NCBI GenBank assembly: GCA_903924855.1
Contig: CAIYCW010000055.1
Span: forward strand, 39,251-103,250
Reading direction: 5' to 3'
Length of the DNA stretch: 64,000 bases
DNA from: an uncultured Rhodospirillales bacterium
Lineage (GTDB): Bacteria; Pseudomonadota; Alphaproteobacteria; Acetobacterales; Acetobacteraceae
Shown here: in pieces, positions 9,820 through 18,854 of the stretch
Layout: each line of letters opens with the position of its first letter
Position numbering within the stretch: position 1 is the stretch's first letter
Notes under the pieces: generated by a model
What the model was told of the DNA's origin: nothing
The model's database searches: none
The model's input: only the letters and a program-made list of their open reading frames with translations
Position numbers and translations under genes: made by a program

Positions 9820-9975
9820 GGCAATGACTCCATGCGACAGATCGGTTCAGGACCGACATGCGCGCAGGCACCTGCCTTTTGCCGGAACCCTCGGGCTTCC
9901 AGCAGTGTCACAGATTTCGTTTCTATGCCAGTCACATTGCAGGCAATGAGAACGATCGGGTCGGTGGCACCTGCA

Positions 9976-10461
9976 TCAGCCCCGGTCGCGCATCAGCCTT
10001 GATTTGTCGCGCGCCCAGTCGCGGTCGGCGATGGCGTGGCGTTTGTCGGCCTTGTTGCGGCCCTGGCCGAGGCCGAGTTCGACCTTGGCGAGACCGCGCT
10101 CGTTGAAGGTGATCGACAGCGGCACCAGGGAATAGCCGTCGCGCGCGATGGAGCTGAGCAGGCGGTTGCGTTCCTTTTTCTTCAGCAACAGCTTGCGCGG
10201 CGCGCGCGGCTCGAAGCGGGACAGCACGCCGCCCTGGTATTCGGGGATGTAGCAGTTGAAGAGGAACATCTCGCCGTCCCGCTCGCCGGCCCAGGCCTCG
10301 GTGAGGGTGGCGCGGCCGTGGCGCAGGGATTTCACCTCCGGCCCCTTCAGCACGATGCCGGCCTCGATGGTCTCCTTGATCGAATAGTCGAACCGGGCCT
10401 TGCGGTTCTGGGCGGCGAGGCCGTGGCTGATCAGGCCCGAGGCCCGCTTGGAGGATGCCAT
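9976..10461 (-). CDS. smpB: SsrA-binding protein SmpB
   Basis: 161 residues, the usual SmpB length. SmpB binds tmRNA and brings it to stalled ribosomes for trans-translation. Family marks seen: A-x-N-R-K-A-R-F-D-Y near residue 18, G-P-E-V-K-S-L-R near residue 40, N-C-Y-I-P-E-Y, R-K-L-L-L near 88, and the basic C-terminal tail (N-K-A-D-K-R, D-R-D-W) that mimics the codon-anticodon stem. The start lies 7 bp after the dapA stop, so dapA-smpB is one transcript, a common order in alphaproteobacteria. Confidence 0.97.
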   Translation of the reverse strand: MASSKRASGLISHGLAAQNRKARFDYSIKETIEAGIVLKGPEVKSLRHGRATLTEAWAGERDGEMFLFNCYIPEYQGGVLSRFEPRAPRKLLLKKKERNRLLSSIARDGYSLVPLSITFNERGLAKVELGLGQGRNKADKRHAIADRDWARDKSRLMRDRG

Positions 10462-10468
10462 CTGATGT

Positions 10469-11347
10469 TCAGTTCAGGATCCCGGCCGAGACCATGGCGG
10501 CGCGGACGCGCTGCTTGGTGGTGTCGGCCACCGGGGCCATCGGCAGGCGGCAGTGATCGGCGGTGAAGCCGAGCAGGCTGGCGGCGTATTTCACCGGGCC
10601 TGGCGAGGTTTCACAGAACATGGCGTCGTGCAGCGCCACCAGGCGGGTCTGGATCGCCATGGCATCGGCGAGATGGCCGCTCTGCCAGGCGGCGTGCATC
10701 TGGCTGCACAGGCGCGGCGCGATGTTGGCGGTGACGGAGATGCAGCCATGGCCGCCGGCGGCGAGGAAGGCCAGCGCCGTGTGGTCCTCCCCCGAAAGCT
10801 GGATGAAATCCGGACCGCAGGCGGCGCTGGTGTGCAGCGGGCGGGTGAGGTTGGCGGTGGCATCCTTGACGCCGATGATGTTCGGGTGGCGGGCGAGCTT
10901 CGCCATCGTCTCCACCGACATGTCCACCACCGAGCGGCCTGGGATGTTGTAGATGAAGATCGGCAGGTCCACCGCGTCCGCGATCGCCATGTAGTGGCGG
11001 TAGAGGCCTTCCTGGGTGGGCTTGTTGTAGTAGGGGGTGACGACGAGGGCGGAATCAGCGCCGGCCTGCTTGGCGTGGCGGGTGAGGTCGATCGCCTCCG
11101 CGGTGGAGTTGGAGCCGGCGCCGGCCATCACCGGCACGCGGCCATCGGCGACGGAGACGGCGATCTCCACCACGCGCTTGTGCTCGTGATGCGACAGCGT
11201 GGGCGATTCGCCGGTGGTGCCGACCGGGATGATGCCTTTGGTGCCTTCGCGGATCTGCCAATCGACAAAGCGCGCGAAGGCATCCTCATCGAGGCTGCCA
11301 TCCTGCGTCATCGGGGTGATCAGGGCGACGAGCGAGCCCTTGTACAT
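10469..11347 (-). CDS. dapA: 4-hydroxy-tetrahydrodipicolinate synthase
   Basis: 292 residues, the standard DapA length. It condenses pyruvate with aspartate semialdehyde, the first committed step of lysine and diaminopimelate synthesis. The Schiff-base Lys is K161 (G-V-K-D-A-T); Y133 lies in Y-N-I-P-G-R, followed by R138, and the T44-T45 pair in G-T-T-G-E completes the proton relay. The ATG at 11347 is chosen for its length and AGGA upstream; an in-frame extension to 11689 is antisense to the neighbouring gene and not real. It is divergent from the lytic transglycosylase. Confidence 0.97.
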   Translation of the reverse strand: MYKGSLVALITPMTQDGSLDEDAFARFVDWQIREGTKGIIPVGTTGESPTLSHHEHKRVVEIAVSVADGRVPVMAGAGSNSTAEAIDLTRHAKQAGADSALVVTPYYNKPTQEGLYRHYMAIADAVDLPIFIYNIPGRSVVDMSVETMAKLARHPNIIGVKDATANLTRPLHTSAACGPDFIQLSGEDHTALAFLAAGGHGCISVTANIAPRLCSQMHAAWQSGHLADAMAIQTRLVALHDAMFCETSPGPVKYAASLLGFTADHCRLPMAPVADTTKQRVRAAMVSAGILN

Positions 11348-11441
11348 GGGGCGATCCTTCCGGGGGCCAATTTCTATCGTGGACGCGAAAGCTAGGCGCG
11401 CGGGGGGTGCGCTGCAAGGCTCGCGTGGCTTACAAGATGAC

Positions 11442-13463
11442 ATGCGCCAGATCATCCTTGCCCTGTTGATTGTGTGTGTTGGACATGCCGCCATGGCAGC
11501 CCCGCCCGTGCCGCCCGCGAAAAAGCCAGCTGCGGGTGTGGCGGCGAAGCCGCAGGCCAAGGCGGCACCGGCCGCCCCGGCCGCCCCGGCAGCGCTTGAT
11601 CTGATGGGGCTGATCCGCGCGGATCGCTGGGCGGAGGCGCAGGCGATGGCGCAGCTTTCCGCCGATCCGCTGCAGGCCAAGATCGTCACCTATTTCCGGC
11701 TGCTGGCGCCCGGGGCTGGCAGCTATGACGAGATCGTGCGGTTTCAGGCGGAGAACCCGGATTGGCCGGGCCAGCCCAGCCTGGATCGCAGGCGGGATGA
11801 GGCGCTGGCGCAGCTGGCCGATGACGGCCAGGCTCTGGCGGCCTGTGATGCGACGAAGCCGCGCCTGGTGGGGGCTTTGCTGCGCTGCGCGCAGGCGGAA
11901 GCGCATCTGGGGCGCGGCGAGGATGCGGTGCGGCGTGCCAATGCGGCCTGGGCGAGCGGGGAGAAATTCATCGAGCTGCCGCTGCTGCGCGACTTTGCCA
12001 GCGTGCTCACCCCGCAATCGGAGGCGGCGCGCTTCGATCGGCTGATCGCAACCAATCTGCAGGCAGCGGCCCGTCAGCTGCAGCGGCTGCAGCCGGAGGA
12101 TCGGCCGCGCGCCGAGGCCTTGCTGGCGCTGCGCCGGCAGACGCCCAATGCGGAGATGCAGCTGCAGGGGCTGAGCGAGGCCCAGCTGCGCGAGCCGGCG
12201 CTGGTGCTGGAGCGGCTGCGCTATCTGCGCCGCAGCGGACGTGAGGACGACGCGCTGCAGCTGTGGTGGCAGGCGGCGGTGGCGGCCGAGACGCAGGCCC
12301 CTGCCCTGCGGGCCGCGTTCTGGGATGAGCGCAACCAGCTGGCGCGGCTGCGGCTGCGCGAGGGTGATCCGCAGAGCGCCTATCGGCTGGCGGCGGAGGC
12401 CATGGTGGCCGATGGCGAGCCGGCCGCCGATGCGGCGTTCCTGGCCGGTTTCGTGGCGCTGCGCCGGCTGTCCGACCCGGCCAAGGCTGTGATCCATTTC
12501 CGCAGGCTGGCGGGGCTTTCGAAATCCGCGATCACCCAGGGGCGCGCGCATTACTGGCTGGGGCGGGCGGCGGCGGCGCAGGGGGCGAGCCCGGCTGCCG
12601 AGTATCAGGCGGCTGCGGCCTATCCGAACACGTTCTACGGCCAGCTGGCGGTGCTGGCGCTCGGGCGCGATCCGTTCGAGGCGATCCGCACTGTGCCCGC
12701 GGTGCCCAACGATGCCGAGCACATCCAGGCGCTGGCCAGCCGCGAGGTGGCGCGGGTGGCCAGCTATCTGATCGATTGGGGCGAAAGCAGGCGGGCGGTG
12801 CAGTTCCTGTTCCGGTTGGACGACATCGCGCCTGACGCGGCCGAGCGGCGGCTGGTGGGGCTGTTGGCGTTGAAGCTGGGCGGGCCGGATATCGCGGTGG
12901 CGCTGGCGCGCCGCGCCGGGCGCGACGGGGTGGTGGAGCTGGACACCGGCTGGCCGGCGCCGGTGCAGTTTCCGGCCGAGATCGGGCTCGATCCGGCGCT
13001 GGGCTATGGCATCATCCGTCAGGAGAGCAGCTTTGATGGCACGACCACCAGCCCGGTGGGGGCGCGCGGGCTGATGCAGCTGATGCCGGGGACCGCCACG
13101 CAGGTGGCCAGGCAGCTCGGCACCAAGGTGTCGATCCCGGCGCTGACCACGGACAGCCAGCTGAACATCCGCCTTGGCGCCACCTATCTGAAGGGGTTGC
13201 TGGATCAGTTCGCGGGCGTCGTGCCCTATGCGGTGGCCGGCTACAATGCCGGGCCGGGGCGGGTGGTGGACTGGCTTGCCACCTATGGCGATCCCACGGC
13301 GGGGGCTGTGGACATGATCGACTGGATCGAGCTGATCCCGTTCGGTGAGACGCGCAACTATGTGCAGCGGGTGATCGAGAACCAGGTGGTCTATATGGCG
13401 CATGGCCAGGGCATCGGCGCGCCGGAGCATCCGCTGCTGCATTTCCTCAGGAGTGGCAGCTGA
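11442..13463 (+). CDS. slt: Soluble lytic murein transglycosylase
   Basis: 673 residues starting MRQIILALLIVCVGHAAMA, a clear signal peptide cleaved before A-P-P-V. A long helical alpha-solenoid (U/L domain, residues ~50-500) precedes the catalytic SLT domain (~505-660). The catalytic Glu is E528 in I-I-R-Q-E-S-S-F, followed by G-A-R-G-L-M-Q-L-M-P-G-T-A and A-G-Y-N-A-G-P-G-R. It cleaves peptidoglycan glycan strands in the periplasm with 1,6-anhydroMurNAc formation. The stop overlaps the pgpA start by one base. Confidence 0.95.
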   Translation: MRQIILALLIVCVGHAAMAAPPVPPAKKPAAGVAAKPQAKAAPAAPAAPAALDLMGLIRADRWAEAQAMAQLSADPLQAKIVTYFRLLAPGAGSYDEIVRFQAENPDWPGQPSLDRRRDEALAQLADDGQALAACDATKPRLVGALLRCAQAEAHLGRGEDAVRRANAAWASGEKFIELPLLRDFASVLTPQSEAARFDRLIATNLQAAARQLQRLQPEDRPRAEALLALRRQTPNAEMQLQGLSEAQLREPALVLERLRYLRRSGREDDALQLWWQAAVAAETQAPALRAAFWDERNQLARLRLREGDPQSAYRLAAEAMVADGEPAADAAFLAGFVALRRLSDPAKAVIHFRRLAGLSKSAITQGRAHYWLGRAAAAQGASPAAEYQAAAAYPNTFYGQLAVLALGRDPFEAIRTVPAVPNDAEHIQALASREVARVASYLIDWGESRRAVQFLFRLDDIAPDAAERRLVGLLALKLGGPDIAVALARRAGRDGVVELDTGWPAPVQFPAEIGLDPALGYGIIRQESSFDGTTTSPVGARGLMQLMPGTATQVARQLGTKVSIPALTTDSQLNIRLGATYLKGLLDQFAGVVPYAVAGYNAGPGRVVDWLATYGDPTAGAVDMIDWIELIPFGETRNYVQRVIENQVVYMAHGQGIGAPEHPLLHFLRSGS

Positions 13464-13936
13464 TGGCGCAGGCGCGCGGCGGCCTGGCCTGGCTGGTGGC
13501 GTCCGGCTTCGGCTCCGGCCTGGCGCCGGTGGCGCCTGGGACGGCGGGGTCGCTGGTGGCGCTTGGGGGCGCGGCCTTGCTTCTACAGGGGCCTGGGTGG
13601 GCGTTGCCGGCGGCCGTCGTTCTGTCGCTGCTGGGCGGTCTGTGGGCGATCCCGCGGGCGGGGGTGGCGGGTGATCCGGGCTGGGTGGTGATCGATGAGT
13701 TTGCCGGGCAATGGATGGCCCTGCTGCCGCTGCTGGCCGCACCGGGGCCGAGCCTGGGCGGGATGGCGGCGGGGTTTGCGCTGTTCCGGCTGTTCGACAT
13801 CGCCAAGCCCGGTCCGATCGGCTGGGCGGATCGGCTGCCGGGCGCGTTCGGCGTGATGGCGGATGATGTGCTGGCGGGCCTGGCGGCTGCATTTGTGCTG
13901 GTTGCGCTGCGGCTGCAATGGCCGGCCTGGTTCTGA
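13463..13936 (+). CDS. pgpA: Phosphatidylglycerophosphatase A
   Basis: 157 residues, typical for PgpA. It dephosphorylates phosphatidylglycerol phosphate to phosphatidylglycerol in the inner membrane. Family signatures are G-S-G-L-A-P-V-A-P-G-T-A-G-S, V-I-D-E-F-A-G-Q-W and F-R-L-F-D-I-x-K-P-G-P-I-x-W-A-D; several hydrophobic membrane segments are visible. The start overlaps the slt stop (TGATG) and has AGGAG 9 nt upstream. Confidence 0.95.
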   Translation: MAQARGGLAWLVASGFGSGLAPVAPGTAGSLVALGGAALLLQGPGWALPAAVVLSLLGGLWAIPRAGVAGDPGWVVIDEFAGQWMALLPLLAAPGPSLGGMAAGFALFRLFDIAKPGPIGWADRLPGAFGVMADDVLAGLAAAFVLVALRLQWPAWF

Positions 13937-13997
13937 AGCCGGGCGGCAGGCTGTGACTCCGCAGGAGGTGATCAAGACGCAACTGGACCGGGCCCGG

Positions 13998-15380
13998 ATG
14001 GCTGCGCAACATGGCGGCATGTCTGATCTGCCACCCGAGTCCGCGCCGAGGCTGTTGTCCGTTGAGGAGCGGCGGGCGCTGGGTCATGCCAAGCGCGCAG
14101 CCCTGTCGCGCAGCGCGCATGCGGAGTGGCAGGCGGCGCTGAACCGCGACGATCCGGTTGATCTGCTGCGTGCCGGTGAGGCCGGGCGGCTGCCTTCGCT
14201 GCTGCCGTTGCGCTACGGGCGGATGGCGGTCGATCCGTTTGCGTTCTTCCGGGGGGCGGCCGCGGTGATGGCGGCGGATCTGGGGGCGACACCCAACACC
14301 GGCCTGCGCACCCAGCTGTGCGGCGATGCGCATCTGGCCAATTTCGGCGCGATGTGCGGCCTGAGCGGTGAGGCGTTGTTTGACGTCAATGATTTCGATG
14401 AGACGCTGCCGGGTCCGTTCGAGTGGGACATCAAGCGTCTGGCGGCGAGTCTGGTGGTGGCCGGGCGGGTGCAGAATCTGTCCGACAAGGCGTGCCGGGC
14501 CCTGGCGCGCCGGGCCACCCATGCCTATCGGCGCGAGATCAACGATCTGGCCGGGGTGCCGCCCTTCGAGGCGTGGAATGCGCGGGTGCGGCTGGAAGAC
14601 GCGGTGGAGGAGATCGGCGACCGCGATGTGCGCAAGCGGGAGCGGCATCGGCTGCAGATGGTGCTGCAGGCGAGCCAGGACGGGTATCGGCATCTGATCG
14701 CCGGCAACACCACGCTGCGCCTGCCGGAACGGCCGCCTGCGATCTTCAGGCTGGGTCAGCACGAGGCGGTGGCGCATGCGGCGTTTGCCAGCTACGCAGC
14801 GCATGCGCCGGCGGAGATGCGCGCGCTGCTGGATTGCTACAGGCTGCGCGATGTGGCGTTCAAGGCGGTGGGGGTGGGCTCGGTTGGCACGTTCTGCGCG
14901 ATCGGGCTGTTCGCGACCGCCGATGGCGACACGCTGCTGCTGCAGCTGAAACAGGCGCTGCGCTCGGTGCTCGCGCCCTATGCCGGTGAGAGCGCGTATG
15001 CGCATGCCGGCCAGCGCGTGGTGGTGGGCCAGCGCATGCTGCAGGCGGAGCCCGATGTGTTTCTGGGCTTCACCGATTATGCCGACCGGCAATTCTATGT
15101 GCGCCGCCTGAAGGATCCGCGTGTCGCGGTGATCGGGGCCGAGATCGAGGCGAGCGCCCTGCCCTACACCGCCCGGCTGTGCGGCCGGACGCTGGCCCGC
15201 GCCCATTCCCGCGCCGGCGATGCGGCGCTGATCTCCGGCTATCTGGGCGATGGCGACAGTTTTGACGAGGCGGTGGCGCAGTTCGCGTTGACCTATGCCG
15301 ATCAGACGCAGCGCGATCATGCACGCCTGGTGCAGGCGATCGCCGATGGTGAGATCGAGGCGGCGAAGGAGCGGTCCTGA
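13998..15380 (+). CDS. DUF2252 family protein
   Basis: About 460 residues. It carries the DUF2252 marks L-C-G-D-A-H-L-A-N-F-G, D-V-N-D-F-D-E-T and V-G-V-G-S-V-G-T, a fold related to aminoglycoside/protein kinase-like families, but no biochemical role is established. The start is uncertain: GTG 13953, ATG 13998 and ATG 14019 are all in frame, and none has a well-placed Shine-Dalgarno. An 11-base perfect complement to the 16S 3' end (AGGAGGTGATC, 13963) sits too far upstream of the ATGs. It lies between pgpA and the CinA gene in one plus-strand operon and its stop overlaps the next start (TGATG). Confidence 0.85.
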   Translation: MAAQHGGMSDLPPESAPRLLSVEERRALGHAKRAALSRSAHAEWQAALNRDDPVDLLRAGEAGRLPSLLPLRYGRMAVDPFAFFRGAAAVMAADLGATPNTGLRTQLCGDAHLANFGAMCGLSGEALFDVNDFDETLPGPFEWDIKRLAASLVVAGRVQNLSDKACRALARRATHAYRREINDLAGVPPFEAWNARVRLEDAVEEIGDRDVRKRERHRLQMVLQASQDGYRHLIAGNTTLRLPERPPAIFRLGQHEAVAHAAFASYAAHAPAEMRALLDCYRLRDVAFKAVGVGSVGTFCAIGLFATADGDTLLLQLKQALRSVLAPYAGESAYAHAGQRVVVGQRMLQAEPDVFLGFTDYADRQFYVRRLKDPRVAVIGAEIEASALPYTARLCGRTLARAHSRAGDAALISGYLGDGDSFDEAVAQFALTYADQTQRDHARLVQAIADGEIEAAKERS

Positions 15381-15868
15381 TGCTGGCAGATGAAGTGCTG
15401 ATCCAGGCCGAGGCGCTGCTGTCCGCCTGCCGGGCGAAGGGGGTGCGGATTGCCACGGCGGAGAGCTGCACCGGCGGGCTGATCGCGGCGGCGCTGACCG
15501 CGATCGCGGGGTCGTCCGACGTGGTGGATCGGGGGTTCGTCACCTATTCCAACGCCGCCAAATCGGAACTGCTTGGGGTTGATCCGGCGCTGATCGCGCG
15601 CGTGGGGGCGGTGAGCGAGGAAGTGGCGCGGGCGATGGCCGAGGGCGCGCTGGCACGCTCCCGGGCGGAGCTGGCGGTTGCGGTGACGGGCGTGGCCGGG
15701 CCGGGTGGCGGGTCGGCGGCCAAGCCGGTGGGGTTGGTGTGGTTCGGGCTTGCGACACCCAATGGGGTTTCGACCGGATCGATGATCTTTCCAGGCGACC
15801 GGACCGCGGTGCGGGCGGCGACCGTGGTGCATGCGTTCGGCCTGCTGCGAGGTGCGATCGGCGCGTAG
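15380..15868 (+). CDS. pncC: CinA C-terminal-type nicotinamide-nucleotide amidohydrolase
   Basis: 162 residues: the stand-alone C-terminal amidase domain of CinA (PncC), which deamidates NMN to nicotinate mononucleotide in the pyridine nucleotide salvage cycle. Signatures: A-E-S-C-T-G-G-L at ~27-34, the catalytic-type Ser and Thr region, Y-S-N-A-A-K, and A-V-T-G-V-A-G-P-G-G-G at ~103-113. It lacks the N-terminal molybdopterin-binding-like domain. ATG overlaps the stop of the DUF2252 gene, so it is translationally coupled and closes the slt-pgpA operon. Confidence 0.93.
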   Translation: MLADEVLIQAEALLSACRAKGVRIATAESCTGGLIAAALTAIAGSSDVVDRGFVTYSNAAKSELLGVDPALIARVGAVSEEVARAMAEGALARSRAELAVAVTGVAGPGGGSAAKPVGLVWFGLATPNGVSTGSMIFPGDRTAVRAATVVHAFGLLRGAIGA

Positions 15869-15887
15869 GGCGAGTTGTGGGGTCCCT

Positions 15888-17270
15888 CTACAGGAGGATG
15901 ACGGAGAGGGCGGCGAAGATCGGCAGCAGCAGGGCGGCTGCGATCGCCAGATAGGTGAAGAAGCCCGGCATGCGGATGCCGCGATGGGCCGCGATGGAGC
16001 GCACCAGAAGGTTGGGCGCGTTGCCGATATAGGTGAGCCCGCCGAAGAACACCGAGCCCGCGGAGAGGGCGCGCAGCACATGGCCTGATCCGGCCGTGAG
16101 CTTTTGCGCGTCGTCCCCGGCGAGTTGGAAGAACACCAGATAGGTGGGCGCGTTGTCGAGCACGGCGGCGAGGCTGCCGGCCAGCCAGAAATAGGCCAAA
16201 GGCTCCGGATTGCCGGCGGTGTCGGTGGTGAGCGCCAGCAGGCCCGCGAGCGGGCCGGCAGCACCTGCATGCAGCATGGCCTCCACCGGCAGGATGGTGA
16301 TGAAGATGGCGGCGAACAGCTTGCCCACCTCCGCCATGGGACCCCAGGCGAACAGATTGGCGTCGCGGATGCGCCGAGGCGTCACGGCCAGGGAGGTGGC
16401 GGTGACGAGGGCCAGTGCCAGGATGCCGACCAGGCGTTCGGTGTCGATGCTCTGACCCAGCACGCTCGTCTGGCCCGGATGCCACAGGCCCTGCATCAGC
16501 ACGATGCCGACCACGCAGGCGATCAGCGCCAGGTTGATCGCACCGGACAGGCGCAAAGGGTGGCGCAGCGGATTCGGGTCGCGGCGGGAGAGGATGGTGT
16601 CGGCGGCGAAGAACACCGCCAGCAGCGGCAGCGCCACCAGGGCCAGCGGCAGCAGCAGATGCGAGAGCGGCCAGAAGAACGGCACACCGCGCAGGAAGCC
16701 GACATAAAGCGGCGGATCGCCCAGAGGTGAGGTGATGCCGCCGGCATTGGCGCAGAGCAGGATGAAGAAGACCACAAGATGCACGCGCTGGCGGCGATGC
16801 GCGTTGGCGCGCAGCAGCGGGTGGATCAGCACCATGGCAACGCCGGTGGTGCCCATCACGCCTGCGAGCAGCGTGCCGATGGCAAGCAGTGCGGTGTTGC
16901 CGGCGGGTGTGCCCCAGGGCCCGCCTTCCAGCAGAATGCCGCCGCCCACGGTGAACAGCGCCAGCAGCAGCATGACGAAGGGCAGATATTCGATCAGCAC
17001 GGCATGCCAGGCCTGGGCCGCCGCCCCCGCGACACCCGCCTGCACACTCAGCGGCCCCAGCAGCGCTGCGACCCAGAGCAGCGCCACCAGCCCCATGCGG
17101 TGATGCCAGAACTGCGGCGCCAGCAGCGGCAGCACGGCGATGGACAGCAGCAGCCCCGCGAACGGTGCAGCCCAGGCCAGCCCGGGTGCCGCCTGCAAAC
17201 CCGCCGCCCACAGCGGATGCGGCAGCAGGCTGGCAATCAGCACAAGGAGTCCCAGATAACGGTTCGACAT
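15888..17270 (-). CDS. NhaD-like sodium:proton antiporter
   Basis: 460 residues with about 11-12 hydrophobic segments. Polar marks in the membrane include N-A-G-G-I-T-S-P-L-G-D-P-P-L-Y near residue 185 and A-V-L-D-N-A-P-T-Y near residue 370, typical of the NhaD/arsenite-permease (IT) superfamily, with T-Y-I-G-N-A-P-N-L near residue 415. It should exchange Na+ for H+ across the inner membrane; the ion was not established from sequence. ATG 17270 is preferred because an in-frame start at 17309 adds a non-hydrophobic tail. It is divergent from coxG. Confidence 0.85.
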   Translation of the reverse strand: MSNRYLGLLVLIASLLPHPLWAAGLQAAPGLAWAAPFAGLLLSIAVLPLLAPQFWHHRMGLVALLWVAALLGPLSVQAGVAGAAAQAWHAVLIEYLPFVMLLLALFTVGGGILLEGGPWGTPAGNTALLAIGTLLAGVMGTTGVAMVLIHPLLRANAHRRQRVHLVVFFILLCANAGGITSPLGDPPLYVGFLRGVPFFWPLSHLLLPLALVALPLLAVFFAADTILSRRDPNPLRHPLRLSGAINLALIACVVGIVLMQGLWHPGQTSVLGQSIDTERLVGILALALVTATSLAVTPRRIRDANLFAWGPMAEVGKLFAAIFITILPVEAMLHAGAAGPLAGLLALTTDTAGNPEPLAYFWLAGSLAAVLDNAPTYLVFFQLAGDDAQKLTAGSGHVLRALSAGSVFFGGLTYIGNAPNLLVRSIAAHRGIRMPGFFTYLAIAAALLLPIFAALSVILL

Positions 17271-17273
17271 AAG

Positions 17274-17287
17274 CCAAGGCCCCTTGG
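17274..17287. promoter_or_regulatory. 14-bp perfect palindrome in the antiporter/coxG divergent region
   Basis: CCAAGGCCCCTTGG, starting three bases upstream of the antiporter ATG and so over its ribosome binding site, in the 71-bp gap between divergent genes. It could be an operator; nothing proves binding. Confidence 0.35.
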
Positions 17288-17341
17288 TTGCAGCGCCGCG
17301 ACCCTGCAAGTAACCTTGCGCCCAATCAAGGAGATCAGCTG

Positions 17342-17941
17342 ATGGATATGACCGGCGAACGCCGAATCCCCGCCCCGCGCCAGAAGGTTTGGGAGGCGCT
17401 GAACAATCCGGAGGTGCTGAAGGCCGCCATCCCGGGCTGCGAGTCGATGGAAAAACTGTCGGACACCGAGCTGAAGGCGACGGCCGCGGTGAAGATCGGC
17501 CCGATCGCGGCGCGCTTCACCGGCAAGGTCAATCTGCTCGATCTCGATCCGCCCAACTCCTATCGCATCGATGGTGAGGGCCAGGGCGGTGTGGCCGGCT
17601 TTGCCAAGGGCGGGGCGGTGGTGCGGCTGGTGGATGACGGCGCCGGCACGCTGCTGAGCTATGACGTGAAGGCGCAGGTTGGCGGCAAGATCGCGCAGCT
17701 GGGGGCACGGCTGATCGATGCCACCGCCAAGCAGATGGCCGATGCGTTCTTCAACAATTTCTCCGCCGCCGTGGCGGCGGCCGAGCCCGAGGCCGGTGCG
17801 GCGCCGGCGCCGGTGGCCCAGGCGCAGCTCAGCCTGTTCGATCTGATCCCGGCCGAGATCGGCGGCTTCCCGCTGATCGCCTGGATCGGCAGCGCCATCT
17901 GGGCGGCGATCCTGCTGCTGCTGCTCAGCGCCTATTTCTGA
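17342..17941 (+). CDS. coxG: CO dehydrogenase subunit G family protein (CoxG)
   Basis: 199 residues. Residues 1-145 form an SRPBCC/CoxG domain (M-T-G-E-R-R-I-P-A-P, V-W-E-A-L-N-N-P-E-V-L, I-P-G-C-E near the N-terminus). A linker and one C-terminal transmembrane helix (~178-197, L-I-A-W-I-G-S-A-I-W) follow, as in CoxG proteins that recruit CO dehydrogenase to the membrane. The start is set by AAGGAG 8 nt upstream; earlier in-frame codons are unlikely. It heads the cox-type maturation operon, 10 bp before coxD. Confidence 0.93.
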   Translation: MDMTGERRIPAPRQKVWEALNNPEVLKAAIPGCESMEKLSDTELKATAAVKIGPIAARFTGKVNLLDLDPPNSYRIDGEGQGGVAGFAKGGAVVRLVDDGAGTLLSYDVKAQVGGKIAQLGARLIDATAKQMADAFFNNFSAAVAAAEPEAGAAPAPVAQAQLSLFDLIPAEIGGFPLIAWIGSAIWAAILLLLLSAYF

Positions 17942-17951
17942 AAGCCAGGCC

Positions 17952-18854
17952 GTGACCCTGCCGAACTCCGTGGCCGAGACCGAGGCCCTGCTCGCCGCTG
18001 GCGGCTACGTGGCCGACACGGCGCTGGCCACCACAGTCTTCCTCGCCCTTGCGATGCAGCGCCCGCTGTTTCTGGAGGGCGAGCCGGGCACCGGCAAGAC
18101 CGAGATCGCCAAGGTGTTGGCGAGCGGCCTGGGCCGGCGGCTGGTGCGGCTGCAATGCTATGATGGGCTGGATCTGGCGGCTGCCGCCTATGAGTGGGAT
18201 CACGCGCGGCAGTTGATGGCGATCAGGCTTGCGGAGGCGCGCGGCGAGGCCGGGCATGTGGACATCTATGGCCGCGAATTTCTGCAGGCACGGCCGCTGC
18301 TGTCGGCGATCGATCCGGCGCTGCCGCCGGCGGTGCTGCTGATCGACGAGCTCGACCGCGCCGATGAGCCGTTCGAGGCGTTTCTGCTGGAGGTGCTGGC
18401 GGATTTTCAGGTGACGATCCCGGAATTCGGCACGATGCAGGCGGCGGTCGCGCCTGTGGTGGTCCTGACCTCCAACCGCACGCGCGAGGTGCATGACGCG
18501 ATCCGCAGGCGCTGCCTGTATCAATGGGTGGACTACCCCAGCGCCGCGCGCGAGCGGGAGATTCTGGCGCGCAAGGCGCCCAAGGTGGCGGCGAAGCTGT
18601 CCGCCGAAATCGTGGCCTTTGTGCAGCGTCTGCGCCAGGAGGACATCTTCAAGCTGCCGGGTGTGGCCGAGACGATCGACTGGGCGGGGGCGCTGACCTA
18701 TCTGGATCAGACCGAGCTGGCGCCGGGGGCGGTGGATGAAACGCTGGGCGTGCTGCTGAAATACCAGGATGACATCGCCAAGATCCGCGGCGCCGAGGCG
18801 GCACGGCTGGTGGGTGAGGCCAAGGCCAGCGTGGCTCCCGCACCGGTGGTATAG
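17952..18854 (+). CDS. coxD: MoxR-family AAA+ ATPase (CoxD-like)
   Basis: 300 residues from GTG. Walker A is G-E-P-G-T-G-K-T (43-50), Walker B is V-L-L-I-D-E-L-D (D132, E133), and the sensor region V-V-L-T-S-N-R-T-R follows. CoxD of Oligotropha is needed to insert sulfur and copper into the Mo-Cu site of CO dehydrogenase; MoxR ATPases usually work with a VWA protein, here the next gene. It sits between coxG (10 bp) and coxE (150 bp, containing an inverted pair of hairpins). Confidence 0.93.
   Translation: MTLPNSVAETEALLAAGGYVADTALATTVFLALAMQRPLFLEGEPGTGKTEIAKVLASGLGRRLVRLQCYDGLDLAAAAYEWDHARQLMAIRLAEARGEAGHVDIYGREFLQARPLLSAIDPALPPAVLLIDELDRADEPFEAFLLEVLADFQVTIPEFGTMQAAVAPVVVLTSNRTREVHDAIRRRCLYQWVDYPSAAREREILARKAPKVAAKLSAEIVAFVQRLRQEDIFKLPGVAETIDWAGALTYLDQTELAPGAVDETLGVLLKYQDDIAKIRGAEAARLVGEAKASVAPAPVV

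Noticed and set aside
11430..15320. A 1296-codon open frame on minus opposite the lytic transglycosylase, pgpA and DUF2252 genes
   Set aside because: Its product is Arg/Gln/His/Pro-rich with no domain; it is an antisense shadow of GC-rich plus-strand genes that match known families.
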